DNA of 8,771 nt, taken from assembly GCA_004558595.1 (NCBI GenBank), contig SFCN01000068.1:1-8771 (forward strand). Direction: 5' to 3'. The stretch is from Phascolarctobacterium sp. Its GTDB lineage: Bacteria; Bacillota; Negativicutes; Acidaminococcales; Acidaminococcaceae. A model generated the notes under the pieces. The model worked only from the letters and a program-made list of their open reading frames with translations, was not told the DNA's origin and made no database searches. A program made the translations under genes and the position numbers. Position 1 is the first letter of the stretch, and each line of letters starts with the position of its first letter. Below are positions 1 through 6,417 of this stretch, one piece after another.

Positions 1-44
1 ACAATAAAATCAGAAGAGTATTTTTTAGCTACCATGATGATGTC

Positions 45-88
45 CCCCTTAAATAGACTTTTTATATTTGCTATGTCTACTTAAGAGG
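45..88 (+). repeat. Imperfect inverted repeat (hairpin)
   Basis: The arms CTTAAATAGAC (48-58) and GTCTACTTAAG (75-85) pair over 11 positions with one A/C mismatch. A further CC/GG pairing follows outside one more mismatch. The loop is 16 nt and T/A-rich. The right arm includes the AGAGG (84-88) that would serve as ribosome binding site for a small ATG frame at 98-178, so it could hide that site in RNA. It could equally be a relic of a mobile-element end or chance pairing in AT-rich DNA. Confidence 0.35.
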
Positions 89-115
89 TATCATATCATG
101 GAGTTACCGAAAAGA

Positions 116-175
116 ATGTTCGCATATTTGATTACCAACGGTGCAAGAAGTTTTGTAGGCGGATTGGCAGGCAGT
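116..175 (+). repeat. Dispersed repeat, copy A (with small frame 98-178)
   Basis: These 60 bases match 1120-1179 at 48 of 60 positions without gaps. Both copies can be read from an ATG as similar peptides (MFAYLITNGARSFVGGLAGS here). In this copy the frame can start at ATG 98, nine or ten bases after AGAGG, and ends at TAG 176-178, giving 26 aa. Only 3 of the 12 differences are synonymous in this frame, so the similarity looks like a DNA-level repeat rather than a selected protein. The opposite strand is also partly open. I do not recognise a function. Confidence 0.6.
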
Positions 176-210
176 TAGAACCAGCCTCATCCTATGCAAT
201 TCCCATCAGG

Positions 211-327
211 TCAACTATGTCTAAATCTGAATCCTTTATACATCCTTATCTTTCCATTGCAGCACTGCGCCACGCCAGATTTTGTGCCGTCAACTGCTTC
301 TGCCGCAAACACTATTTTGTGCTTCAG
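211..327 (-). pseudogene. NUMOD1-like DNA-binding repeat fragment, possible CTG start
   Basis: A 38-codon frame reads AAEAVDG, then QCCNGK, then KGFRFRHS before a TGA. This spacing resembles the NUMOD1-type helix-turn-helix repeats of HNH/GIY-YIG homing endonucleases, whose pattern is S..EA, then C..GK, then G(Y/F).W. The usual tryptophan is phenylalanine here. There is no ATG. A CTG at 325-327 lies 6 nt after a good GGAGG, just downstream of the Doc toxin stop (344) on the same strand. It may be a small gene with a non-standard start, a gene whose ATG decayed to CTG, or a relic of a larger endonuclease. The NUMOD resemblance is by eye only. Confidence 0.35.
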
Positions 328-343
328 ATATATCCTCCAATTT

Positions 344-721
344 TTAATGGATATGATTCCTAATCCAGTTTAACAAATCCTCTTCACCAGCTTGACCATC
401 AGCAATGGCAATAAACATATCAGCAAGTTCATTCTTTTGCAACACAAGCCTATATCCATTCCACTTCAAAAGAAGCTGTGTCATTAAAGCACCTATACGT
501 TTATTACCATCTACAAAAGCATGATTAGTAGCCAATCCATAACCCAAACGAGCTATTTTCTCGATAACTGTTGGGTAAAAATCAACATTACCGAAAGTTT
601 GTAATGGAGCGGCTATAGCAGCTTCTAGCCCTGCTCTATCCCTCAATCCGTCACTGCCACCACTTTTTTTGATTATTTGACCATGAATGGCAATCACATC
701 ATCAGCATTAACCCAAATCAT
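344..721 (-). CDS. doc: Doc-type toxin (Fic fold, death-on-curing family)
   Basis: This 125-aa protein carries the Fic-fold active-site motif HAFVDGNKRIG, with His67, Phe69, Asp71, Asn73, Lys74 and Arg75. The length and the GNKR form, in place of the GNGR of AMP-transferring Fic enzymes, match the Doc branch. The characterised member, phage P1 Doc, phosphorylates elongation factor EF-Tu and stops translation in the cytoplasm. N-terminal residues 21-33 (GGSDGLRDRAGLE) and the YPTVIEKIARLGYGL helix before the motif are also family-typical. The ATG at 719-721 overlaps the antitoxin TGA as ATGA, and an AGAGG inside the antitoxin 3' end supports this start, so translation is probably coupled. The active-site residues are intact, so the toxin could be active. 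The partner is not Phd-like, which is unusual. Confidence 0.9.
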   Translation of the reverse strand: MIWVNADDVIAIHGQIIKKSGGSDGLRDRAGLEAAIAAPLQTFGNVDFYPTVIEKIARLGYGLATNHAFVDGNKRIGALMTQLLLKWNGYRLVLQKNELADMFIAIADGQAGEEDLLNWIRNHIH

Positions 722-969
722 TCTGCCATCCTCTTATAGTCCTCTGCATACTCATCTAGAATTGCATCTGCATCAGCAAGCATTTGTGCCCTAGATATAA
801 CTTTAGCAGGCTGTTCTAAGTTAACAGAAAAAGGCATGCCTTTGGCTCTCACAAAAGCTTTAGCAAAAATGTTAAAAGCAGTAGATTGCGACATACCTAT
901 CTCAGCACAAATCTCTGCCATCTTAGCTTTGATATCAGAATCCATTCTAAAGGTCATATTAGTATCCAT
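718..969 (-). CDS. RelB/DinJ-family antitoxin
   Basis: This 83-aa protein is a ribbon-helix-helix antitoxin. The N-terminal strand NMTFRMDSDIK and the segment MSQSTAFNIFAKAFVRAKGMPF match the RelB/DinJ pattern (S.STA.N.F....V...G.PF), which mediates DNA binding and dimerisation. The acidic C-terminal tail (ADAILDEYAEDYKRMAE) is the likely toxin-binding segment. An in-frame ATG six codons upstream (985-987) is less likely, because AAGGAGGTG (975-983) sits ideally before the ATG at 967-969. The gene comes first in a two-gene operon and overlaps the Doc toxin by 4 nt. RelB/DinJ antitoxins usually pair with RelE/YafQ RNases, so pairing with Doc is atypical. The family usually represses its own promoter. 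Confidence 0.88.
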   Translation of the reverse strand: MDTNMTFRMDSDIKAKMAEICAEIGMSQSTAFNIFAKAFVRAKGMPFSVNLEQPAKVISRAQMLADADAILDEYAEDYKRMAE

Positions 970-981
970 ATTAGCACCTCC

Positions 982-992
982 TTGCATTGCAA
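982..992 (-). promoter_or_regulatory. Candidate operator of the toxin-antitoxin promoter
   Basis: The perfect 5+1+5 palindrome TTGCAATGCAA spans the downstream edge of the -10 box. A third TTGCA half-site lies in the promoter spacer (1010-1014). The position suits autorepression by the ribbon-helix-helix antitoxin. That role is inferred. Confidence 0.45.
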
Positions 993-1020
993 TTATATTA
1001 CATTGTTAGTGCAAAGTCAA
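992..1020 (-). promoter_or_regulatory. Toxin-antitoxin operon promoter
   Basis: TTGACT (1015-1020) and a consensus TATAAT (992-997) are separated by 17 bp, a near-ideal sigma-A promoter pointing into the antitoxin gene. Transcription should begin near 985, giving a leader of about 15 nt that consists mainly of the ribosome binding site. Confidence 0.85.
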
Positions 1021-1055
1021 ATTGGTTTAGATAACTTATATAAATCGACTAATGT

Positions 1056-1097
1056 CTTCACAAACACAAAAATCCCCCGACCGTAGCCGAGGGATTT
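1056..1097 (-). terminator. Intrinsic terminator with UACG loop (hairpin repeat, copy 1)
   Basis: On the minus strand, bases 1097-1070 form a 12-bp stem with a C(UACG)G tetraloop and two G-U pairs, followed by TTTTTGTGTTTGTG. On the plus strand the same G-U positions become A/C mismatches, so the RNA is made from the minus strand. It most likely ends the sensor-kinase operon whose last stop codon is at 1213, and insulates the toxin-antitoxin promoter. A near-identical copy lies at 8191-8225. Confidence 0.85.
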
Positions 1098-1119
1098 GTT
1101 GTTTCTAGGATTATTTGCT

Positions 1120-1179
1120 ATGTTCGCAAACTTGGTTACCAACGGTAGAAAAAGTTTTGCAAGCGGATTAACAGGAAGC
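1120..1179 (+). repeat. Dispersed repeat, copy B
   Basis: This copy is 80% identical to 116-175 over 60 ungapped bases. Its plus-strand reading (MFANLVTNGRKSFASGLTGS) stays open and runs antisense into the kinase gene, while its minus-strand reading is open back to the terminator. Neither has a ribosome binding site, so I do not call a gene. A 13-base piece just after the copy (GTAGCCTTGCAAA, 1192-1204) recurs at 8392-8404. Confidence 0.6.
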
Positions 1180-1206
1180 CGGACGCTAGCAGTAGCCTTG
1201 CAAAAC
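1154..1206 (-). repeat. 10-bp perfect inverted repeat after the kinase gene
   Basis: On the minus strand GTTTTGCAAG (1206-1197) and CTTGCAAAAC (1163-1154) pair perfectly across a 33-nt loop and are followed by TTTTTC. The hairpin starts 7 nt after the stop codon at 1213. It could be a first, weak terminator or a 3'-end stabiliser. The stem is AT-rich and the loop long, so termination here is less certain than at 1070-1097. Confidence 0.5.
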
Positions 1207-1212
1207 ACCCCA

Positions 1213-3879
1213 TCACTTTTGATTCTGCAAGCACCTTCTCAGGGTCTGCAAAACTTCCTTCATGTCTATGGGCTTAGACAAATGGGCATCCATGCCAGCA
1301 GCATGAGCCGCCTCCACATCCTCCGCAAAGGCGTTAGCCGTCATGGCGATGATAGGAATTTTGGCAGCATCAGGTCTGCTCTCCAGGCTGCGAATGGCCT
1401 TAGTGGCTTCGTAACCATTCATAAGAGGCATCATGATATCCATTAGAATCACATCAAAGCTGCCTGCAGGCTGGTCTGCGAAGGTTTCCACGGCCTCCTG
1501 ACCGTTTTCCACCCGCTTCACCACCATACCCTGCTTTTCCAGCTGCAGCATGGCGATTTCGGCATTCAAATCGTTATCCTCTGCCAAAAGCACATGCACG
1601 CCCTCAAGGCTGAATTTCTCAGCCTCCCCAAGGATAGCCTGCTTCGGAACTTTGGTCACCTTCATGGGAATACCCACTACAAAGGTCGTGCCCTTATCCT
1701 TGGTGCTCTTCACAAGGATGCTGCCGCCCATCATTTCCACATAACGCTTAGTGATGGCCATGCCTAGGCCGCTTCCGCGATACAGGGTGCGGGCATCGCT
1801 GCTTTCTTGGGTGAACTCATCAAAAAGATGCTCCATAAACTCCTTGCTCATACCCACACCAGTATCTGTAATGGTATATTGCACAAGGATTTTCCCGGCA
1901 TTGTGACTGGGTAAAATTTCCTCCTGCAGTTGGATATGTCCGCCGTCCTTGGTAAACTTCACCGCGTTGCCAAGGATATTGACCAAAATTTCTCGCAGAC
2001 GCACGCTATCGGTCAGCACCCAACGGCGCTCCTCCCTAGGAGCAGGGCGCTGCACCTCAAACTGCAAATCACGGTTAGCCAAAAAGCCCATCACTATATT
2101 GAGCACTGCATCCGTCACCGTGAAAAGCTCCACGGGCACGGGGTTAAATTTTACGTTGCCACTTTCAATTCGGCTCAAATCCAGCACGTTATTAATCAAA
2201 TCAAGAAGATGCTCGGAGCTACTGCTAATCTTCTCCAAGCAGTCGCTGGCCTCTTTATTAAGCTCCTGCTGCTTGGCGATTTCCGTAAATCCGATAATGG
2301 CATTCATAGGCGTGCGGATATCGTGGCTCATATTGCAGAGAAACTCCCGCCGGGCCTTGTTGGCCTGCTGCTCCAGCATTACAGAGCGCTCCAGCTGCTC
2401 ATTCTTTTCCTGCAGACTAGTTGCCAGGGCTTGCTGCTGGGCCGCCATTTTCCGCATGGTACGATTGTTGCGGCTAATCAGGAAAATGATGATACCACCG
2501 CCCAAAAAGGTCAATAGCAAGGCCACAAAAGTCCAAGGCTTGAGCTTGACCATTCGCATCAGGCTAAAATTATCTTTATCAAAGGTAGTGTATTTGTCCA
2601 CCAGCTCGTCCAAGCGACCGGAATTATCCGCCTTAATGCATTTACTCAAAATGCTGGCCAGCTCACGATCCGTATTCTTAGTAATATACACAAACTGGGG
2701 AACATTCTCCTTGCCCAAAACATCGTAGCTTCTTTTGTTGGCACGGGCAATGGCAAGGGGCATATAAGGCTCCGTCATCACCCCATAGCTGGTAGACAAG
2801 GGCGTATTAGGCGACGCCGGTCTGCCATCCATAAAGGCGTTAACACTATCGTTAAAAACCCATTGCTCAAACTCCTTGCGATCCTTTGCTATTTTTACCT
2901 CATAGGGCAGCCCCGCCGTATCCATTAAATAGGCAAAATAATCGGGAATAATACCCACCAGCTTACCGTTCTCCACATAGGAATAGGGGTCGGTATCGGG
3001 CAGAGCCGTGGCCACAATCTTCTTGCGCCCTGACTTCACTGCATCTATATATGCCTGCTCCCGCTGGCTAAAAACCAAGCCATTAGCCGTGGAAGCATAA
3101 TACTTATAATGGAGCACATTGCGCCAGTCGCCCTCGTGCAAATCCATCTGTTGGATGCCATAATTGATTTCTTCTAGCAGCTTTTGGTCGCCCTTGCGCA
3201 CAATGGCATAAAAGTCATGGGCAGCAAAGCTGGCCACGATTTTCTCGTCACTATAATTGCGCAGATTACTGGAAATAATGCCATCCACCTCGCCTCGCTG
3301 CAAGGCTTTCTTAACCTCATCCGCAGTGCGATACATTTTGGTAGTATAGCTAAATCCCTTCAGCTTGGCAAAGCGAGCCAAATCTGCATTGCGGGAATTG
3401 CCTACGATGGCACCCAAAACCATGCCATCAAAGCTCTTGTAGTCGCTGTAATGATAGCGCTGGTCATCCTTCTTCACGGAAATAATGGCCATGCTTTTGC
3501 CAATGGGCTCAGAAAAAGCAAATTCCTTAAGCCGCTCCTCATTCTTCGTGGCCGAAGTTACCATATCAATTTCGCCCCTGCGCAGCATGTCCAGCATATC
3601 CTGCCAAGATTTATCGTAGCCTACAAATTCATAATTTAGTTTGGCGTAACGACGCAGCAAAGACAGGAAGTCACAGCCATAGCCAGTGCCGGAGTCAAAA
3701 GCACCTGCACCCTTCTCCTGTAGCTCATGGTATCTGGGGAATTCAAAATAACCCACTCGCACCTTGCGTATGTCTGCCTGCTCGCTAGCCGCTGCTAAGC
3801 TCGTTAAGGGGCCGGTCAGCAAGCTGCCCACCAGCCACACTAAAAACGTCATAAAAAGTAATGTTTTATTCTTTTTCAT
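1213..3879 (-). CDS. BvgS-like hybrid sensor histidine kinase with two periplasmic binding domains
   Basis: The 888-aa protein begins with a signal peptide or membrane segment (about 6-31). Two family-3 solute-binding (SBP_bac_3, Venus-flytrap) domains follow at about 38-262 and 286-432, then one membrane helix (about 449-469) and a short coiled coil (475-510). The cytoplasmic part has a HisKA domain with phospho-acceptor His519 in MSHDIRTPMNAI. The ATPase domain shows N box NILGNAVKF, G1 DTGVGM and G2 GSGLGMA. The C-terminal receiver has acidic pair Glu767/Asp768, phospho-acceptor Asp814 (ILMDIMMP), Thr847 and Lys869. BvgS-like kinases sense small solutes directly through the fused domains. 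There is no HPt domain, so the phosphate must pass to a separate protein or the receiver modulates the kinase itself. GAGGAAG precedes the ATG, 6 nt after the upstream kinase stop. It is last in the operon. Confidence 0.93.
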   Translation of the reverse strand: MKKNKTLLFMTFLVWLVGSLLTGPLTSLAAASEQADIRKVRVGYFEFPRYHELQEKGAGAFDSGTGYGCDFLSLLRRYAKLNYEFVGYDKSWQDMLDMLRRGEIDMVTSATKNEERLKEFAFSEPIGKSMAIISVKKDDQRYHYSDYKSFDGMVLGAIVGNSRNADLARFAKLKGFSYTTKMYRTADEVKKALQRGEVDGIISSNLRNYSDEKIVASFAAHDFYAIVRKGDQKLLEEINYGIQQMDLHEGDWRNVLHYKYYASTANGLVFSQREQAYIDAVKSGRKKIVATALPDTDPYSYVENGKLVGIIPDYFAYLMDTAGLPYEVKIAKDRKEFEQWVFNDSVNAFMDGRPASPNTPLSTSYGVMTEPYMPLAIARANKRSYDVLGKENVPQFVYITKNTDRELASILSKCIKADNSGRLDELVDKYTTFDKDNFSLMRMVKLKPWTFVALLLTFLGGGIIIFLISRNNRTMRKMAAQQQALATSLQEKNEQLERSVMLEQQANKARREFLCNMSHDIRTPMNAIIGFTEIAKQQELNKEASDCLEKISSSSEHLLDLINNVLDLSRIESGNVKFNPVPVELFTVTDAVLNIVMGFLANRDLQFEVQRPAPREERRWVLTDSVRLREILVNILGNAVKFTKDGGHIQLQEEILPSHNAGKILVQYTITDTGVGMSKEFMEHLFDEFTQESSDARTLYRGSGLGMAITKRYVEMMGGSILVKSTKDKGTTFVVGIPMKVTKVPKQAILGEAEKFSLEGVHVLLAEDNDLNAEIAMLQLEKQGMVVKRVENGQEAVETFADQPAGSFDVILMDIMMPLMNGYEATKAIRSLESRPDAAKIPIIAMTANAFAEDVEAAHAAGMDAHLSKPIDMKEVLQTLRRCLQNQK

Positions 3880-3885
3880 ACTTCC

Positions 3886-6417
3886 TCACATATCGGGGGG
3901 GGGGGTAGACATTTGTTCAAAAAATCCCGCCAAGTTTTTATAAAGCTCGTCCTTATTAATGGGCTTGGCCAGATGTCCATTCATGCCCGCCGCCATTACC
4001 TCCTGCTTAGTATCCTCAAAGGCATTGGCCGTGAGCGCAATAATCGGCGTTGCCGCCACATTCTTTTCTGGAAGATTACGAATAAGGCGTGCTGCCGTAT
4101 AGCCATCCATAATGGGCATCATTAAGTCCATCAGAATTAAATCCACATCACCTGGTTTGGCGTTTTGCATATAAACAACGGCATTTTTACCATCCTCAAG
4201 GCAAGTCACTTCAAAGCCCGCAGAACTCAAAATGAATTCGCCAATCTCGCGATTCAGCTCCACATCATCCACTAGAAGCACATGCTTACCCTTGAAGATG
4301 CTCAAATCAGCCTTGGCCTGCTGCTTGCTCTCCTGCTCAGCTTCTACAACCAGCTCCAATGGCAGGGTAATAGTGAATCTGCTGCCCTCGCCCAAGCTGC
4401 TCTCCAGCTCAATCTGGCCCTGCATCAAATCCACAATGCGCTTCATAATGGCCATGCCGAGACCTGTGCCCTGAATGCCGCTGGTAGTGCTATCCTGCAC
4501 CCTAGAGAAGGGCTCAAAAATGTGCTTTTGGAACTCCTCTCTCATGCCCAGGCCGTTATCCTCCACCACAAGCTCAAAGAGCTGCTTCTTATCCTGTTGA
4601 CTGGCCAGCTCATGGAGGGAAACATTGATTTTACCGCCATTTTCCGTGTATTTAATGGCGTTGGTAATTAGATTGATAAAGATTTGCTTCAGCTGTACGC
4701 TGTCGCCTAAAACTCGCTTGTGCTCCACATCAATTTCCAAATTCAGCTCGTGGCCCTTATTATTTGCTAAGGGCTGCACAATGATTACGGACTCCTGCAA
4801 CAGCTCGGTTATATCCATATTGGCGTTCTGCAGGGACATCTTTCCGCTTTCAATACGGCTCATATCCAGCACCTGATTAATCAGCTCTGCCAAATGGCTG
4901 GAGGCTGTTTTAATCTTGCCCATGCACTCCAAAAGCTTGGCTCGATCATCAATGTTCATATAAGCTATTTCCAGCATACCCATAATACCATTCAAGGGTG
5001 TGCGCACATCATGGCTAATGGCAGAAAGGAAGGCGCGCTTAGCCTGATTGGAGCGTTGGGCCTCGTCCAAGGAATCCTCCAGCATTTTGCGAATAGTTAT
5101 TTCCTCGGTGCAATCGGTCAGGCAAATTACATATTTTCCCGGGTCACCCTTATCATCCAAGGAATAAATGGTCATATTGGCCTGTCGCAGCTCGTTTAAA
5201 TAATCATTGCGATAGCGGAAGGTTGTAGTATTATAGCTTTCCAAGGTGCCGCTCTTCACCTGCTGCAGCACCTCGCTTAAGGAAACATCCAAGGCGATAT
5301 GGCACAAGCTCATAATATCCTGCTGCACCTTTTCCCGTTCAATACCCAGCACGCGATAAATATTATCAAAGGTATACTCGGTTTTTTTTAGATTAGCGTC
5401 ATAAATTAGGAACACGTTCTCGCTGTTTTGGGAGAGGGTATCAAACCAATGATTGCGATAGCTTTGCTCCACCATGTACTGGCGATAGCGGTTGTAGCTC
5501 CATGCATAAGCGCCAGCTAAGAAGAGCATGCCCAAAACAACCAAAGCCAAAAGCAGCATGGTGTCGCGAATAATGGCATCGGCCTCCGCATTGATAACGC
5601 TGTTGGGGATGAGGGTCATAATGGTCCAGCCCAAGCTTTTTTCCATGGAAGCATAGCAAACAAGGGTCGACTCCCCGTTAATCATAACCTCGGTCCACCC
5701 GTTCTCGTTTGCCGCCAAGGAAGCCCGCAGATTCTTGACGACTTCCTCCGAGGTTTCATCATCGAAGGTGTCAAAAATATTGGGCATAGTCTTATTGCTA
5801 TTAGGATGGGTAGGCCGCAAAATTATGCGTCCATCCTTATTAACCATATAGGAAAAGCCCTTGTCGTCATAAAAGGACAGCAAAAACTCATTGGTCAGCT
5901 CCCGCACATTATATTCCTTTAGCACATAAAAATCCCGTCCCTGCTTATCCACGCCCTTGACATAAATGTCAAACACACTTAGGCCGGACTGGCTGCTGAT
6001 GCGCACGGGCAGCATTCCCTGTGTCTTATTCCCATACTGGCGTAGCAGCTCCCTAAAGCTGCTATCGGTATCAGCAGAAAATTGCGTATCTGCGTCTACG
6101 ATGATAAAGCGTCTCTTACGCTCCTGCTTGCGCCCCATAATGGTGTTAATATTATCTTTTTTAATACTGCTTGCATTTTGGGCGTAAAGATGCTTGATTA
6201 AATTGGCCTCCTCGTAGTCCTTGAGCACCTGGCGCTGCAAATTATTGCGGCCCTGTACCGTGAGGGAATAGGCATTATTCACGCTACTTTCCCACAAATT
6301 GTTTTGCACAACCTGCACATAAGCATGGCCGCTTATTAGCAAAACTGCTACGATTACCAAGGTAATGGCCAAATTTTTTAACCAAACACCCTTACTTAGC
6401 TTGCTTAGAGTCTGCAT
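3886..6417 (-). CDS. Cache/PAS hybrid sensor histidine kinase
   Basis: The 843-aa membrane protein has a first helix (about 13-34), a periplasmic sensor of about 250 residues and a second helix (about 287-307). The sensor looks like a double Cache domain (GFSYMVNKDGRIILRP and SLGWTIMTLIP are typical). A divergent PAS-like domain (about 325-440) and coiled linker follow. HisKA has His469 in ISHDVRTPLNGI. The ATPase domain shows N box NLITNAIKY, G1 DNGLGM and G2 GTGLGMA. The receiver has Asp717/Asp718, phospho-acceptor Asp764 (LILMDLMMP), Thr796 and Lys818. I chose the ATG at 6415-6417, which overlaps the lipoprotein gene by 26 nt with a GGAG upstream. A TTG directly before it is possible. There is no HPt or output domain. 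The last codons contain an 11-C run. The adjacent binding lipoprotein is a plausible sensory partner. Confidence 0.92.
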   Translation of the reverse strand: MQTLSKLSKGVWLKNLAITLVIVAVLLISGHAYVQVVQNNLWESSVNNAYSLTVQGRNNLQRQVLKDYEEANLIKHLYAQNASSIKKDNINTIMGRKQERKRRFIIVDADTQFSADTDSSFRELLRQYGNKTQGMLPVRISSQSGLSVFDIYVKGVDKQGRDFYVLKEYNVRELTNEFLLSFYDDKGFSYMVNKDGRIILRPTHPNSNKTMPNIFDTFDDETSEEVVKNLRASLAANENGWTEVMINGESTLVCYASMEKSLGWTIMTLIPNSVINAEADAIIRDTMLLLALVVLGMLFLAGAYAWSYNRYRQYMVEQSYRNHWFDTLSQNSENVFLIYDANLKKTEYTFDNIYRVLGIEREKVQQDIMSLCHIALDVSLSEVLQQVKSGTLESYNTTTFRYRNDYLNELRQANMTIYSLDDKGDPGKYVICLTDCTEEITIRKMLEDSLDEAQRSNQAKRAFLSAISHDVRTPLNGIMGMLEIAYMNIDDRAKLLECMGKIKTASSHLAELINQVLDMSRIESGKMSLQNANMDITELLQESVIIVQPLANNKGHELNLEIDVEHKRVLGDSVQLKQIFINLITNAIKYTENGGKINVSLHELASQQDKKQLFELVVEDNGLGMREEFQKHIFEPFSRVQDSTTSGIQGTGLGMAIMKRIVDLMQGQIELESSLGEGSRFTITLPLELVVEAEQESKQQAKADLSIFKGKHVLLVDDVELNREIGEFILSSAGFEVTCLEDGKNAVVYMQNAKPGDVDLILMDLMMPIMDGYTAARLIRNLPEKNVAATPIIALTANAFEDTKQEVMAAGMNGHLAKPINKDELYKNLAGFFEQMSTPPPDM
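3895..3905 (-). repeat. 11-base poly-C tract at a gene junction
   Basis: Eleven consecutive G on the plus strand (C in the coding strand) encode the final Pro-Pro-Pro and part of a Thr codon of the upstream kinase, 16 nt before the next kinase start. Runs this long are prone to slippage. Eleven C puts the stop 6 nt before the next ATG. Ten C would give an ATGA overlap, and twelve C a 14-nt overlap. The kinase domains stay intact in all three cases. A homopolymer sequencing error is also possible. Confidence 0.9.

Noticed and set aside
217..363. 48-codon plus-strand ATG frame opposite the NUMOD-like fragment
   Set aside because: It has no ribosome binding site, is cysteine-rich without a pattern, and overlaps the end of the toxin gene.
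1017..1208. 63-codon minus-strand frame across the terminator and repeat copy B
   Set aside because: It would translate the terminator stem and has no ribosome binding site. Its resemblance to the reverse reading of copy A follows from the DNA repeat.
1096..1446. 116-codon plus-strand frame reading through repeat copy B into the kinase gene
   Set aside because: Most of it is antisense to the kinase receiver domain and it lacks a ribosome binding site.
1930..2728. Long plus-strand open frames (up to 259 codons) inside the BvgS-like kinase gene
   Set aside because: They are antisense to a clear multi-domain kinase, lack ribosome binding sites and show no domain pattern.
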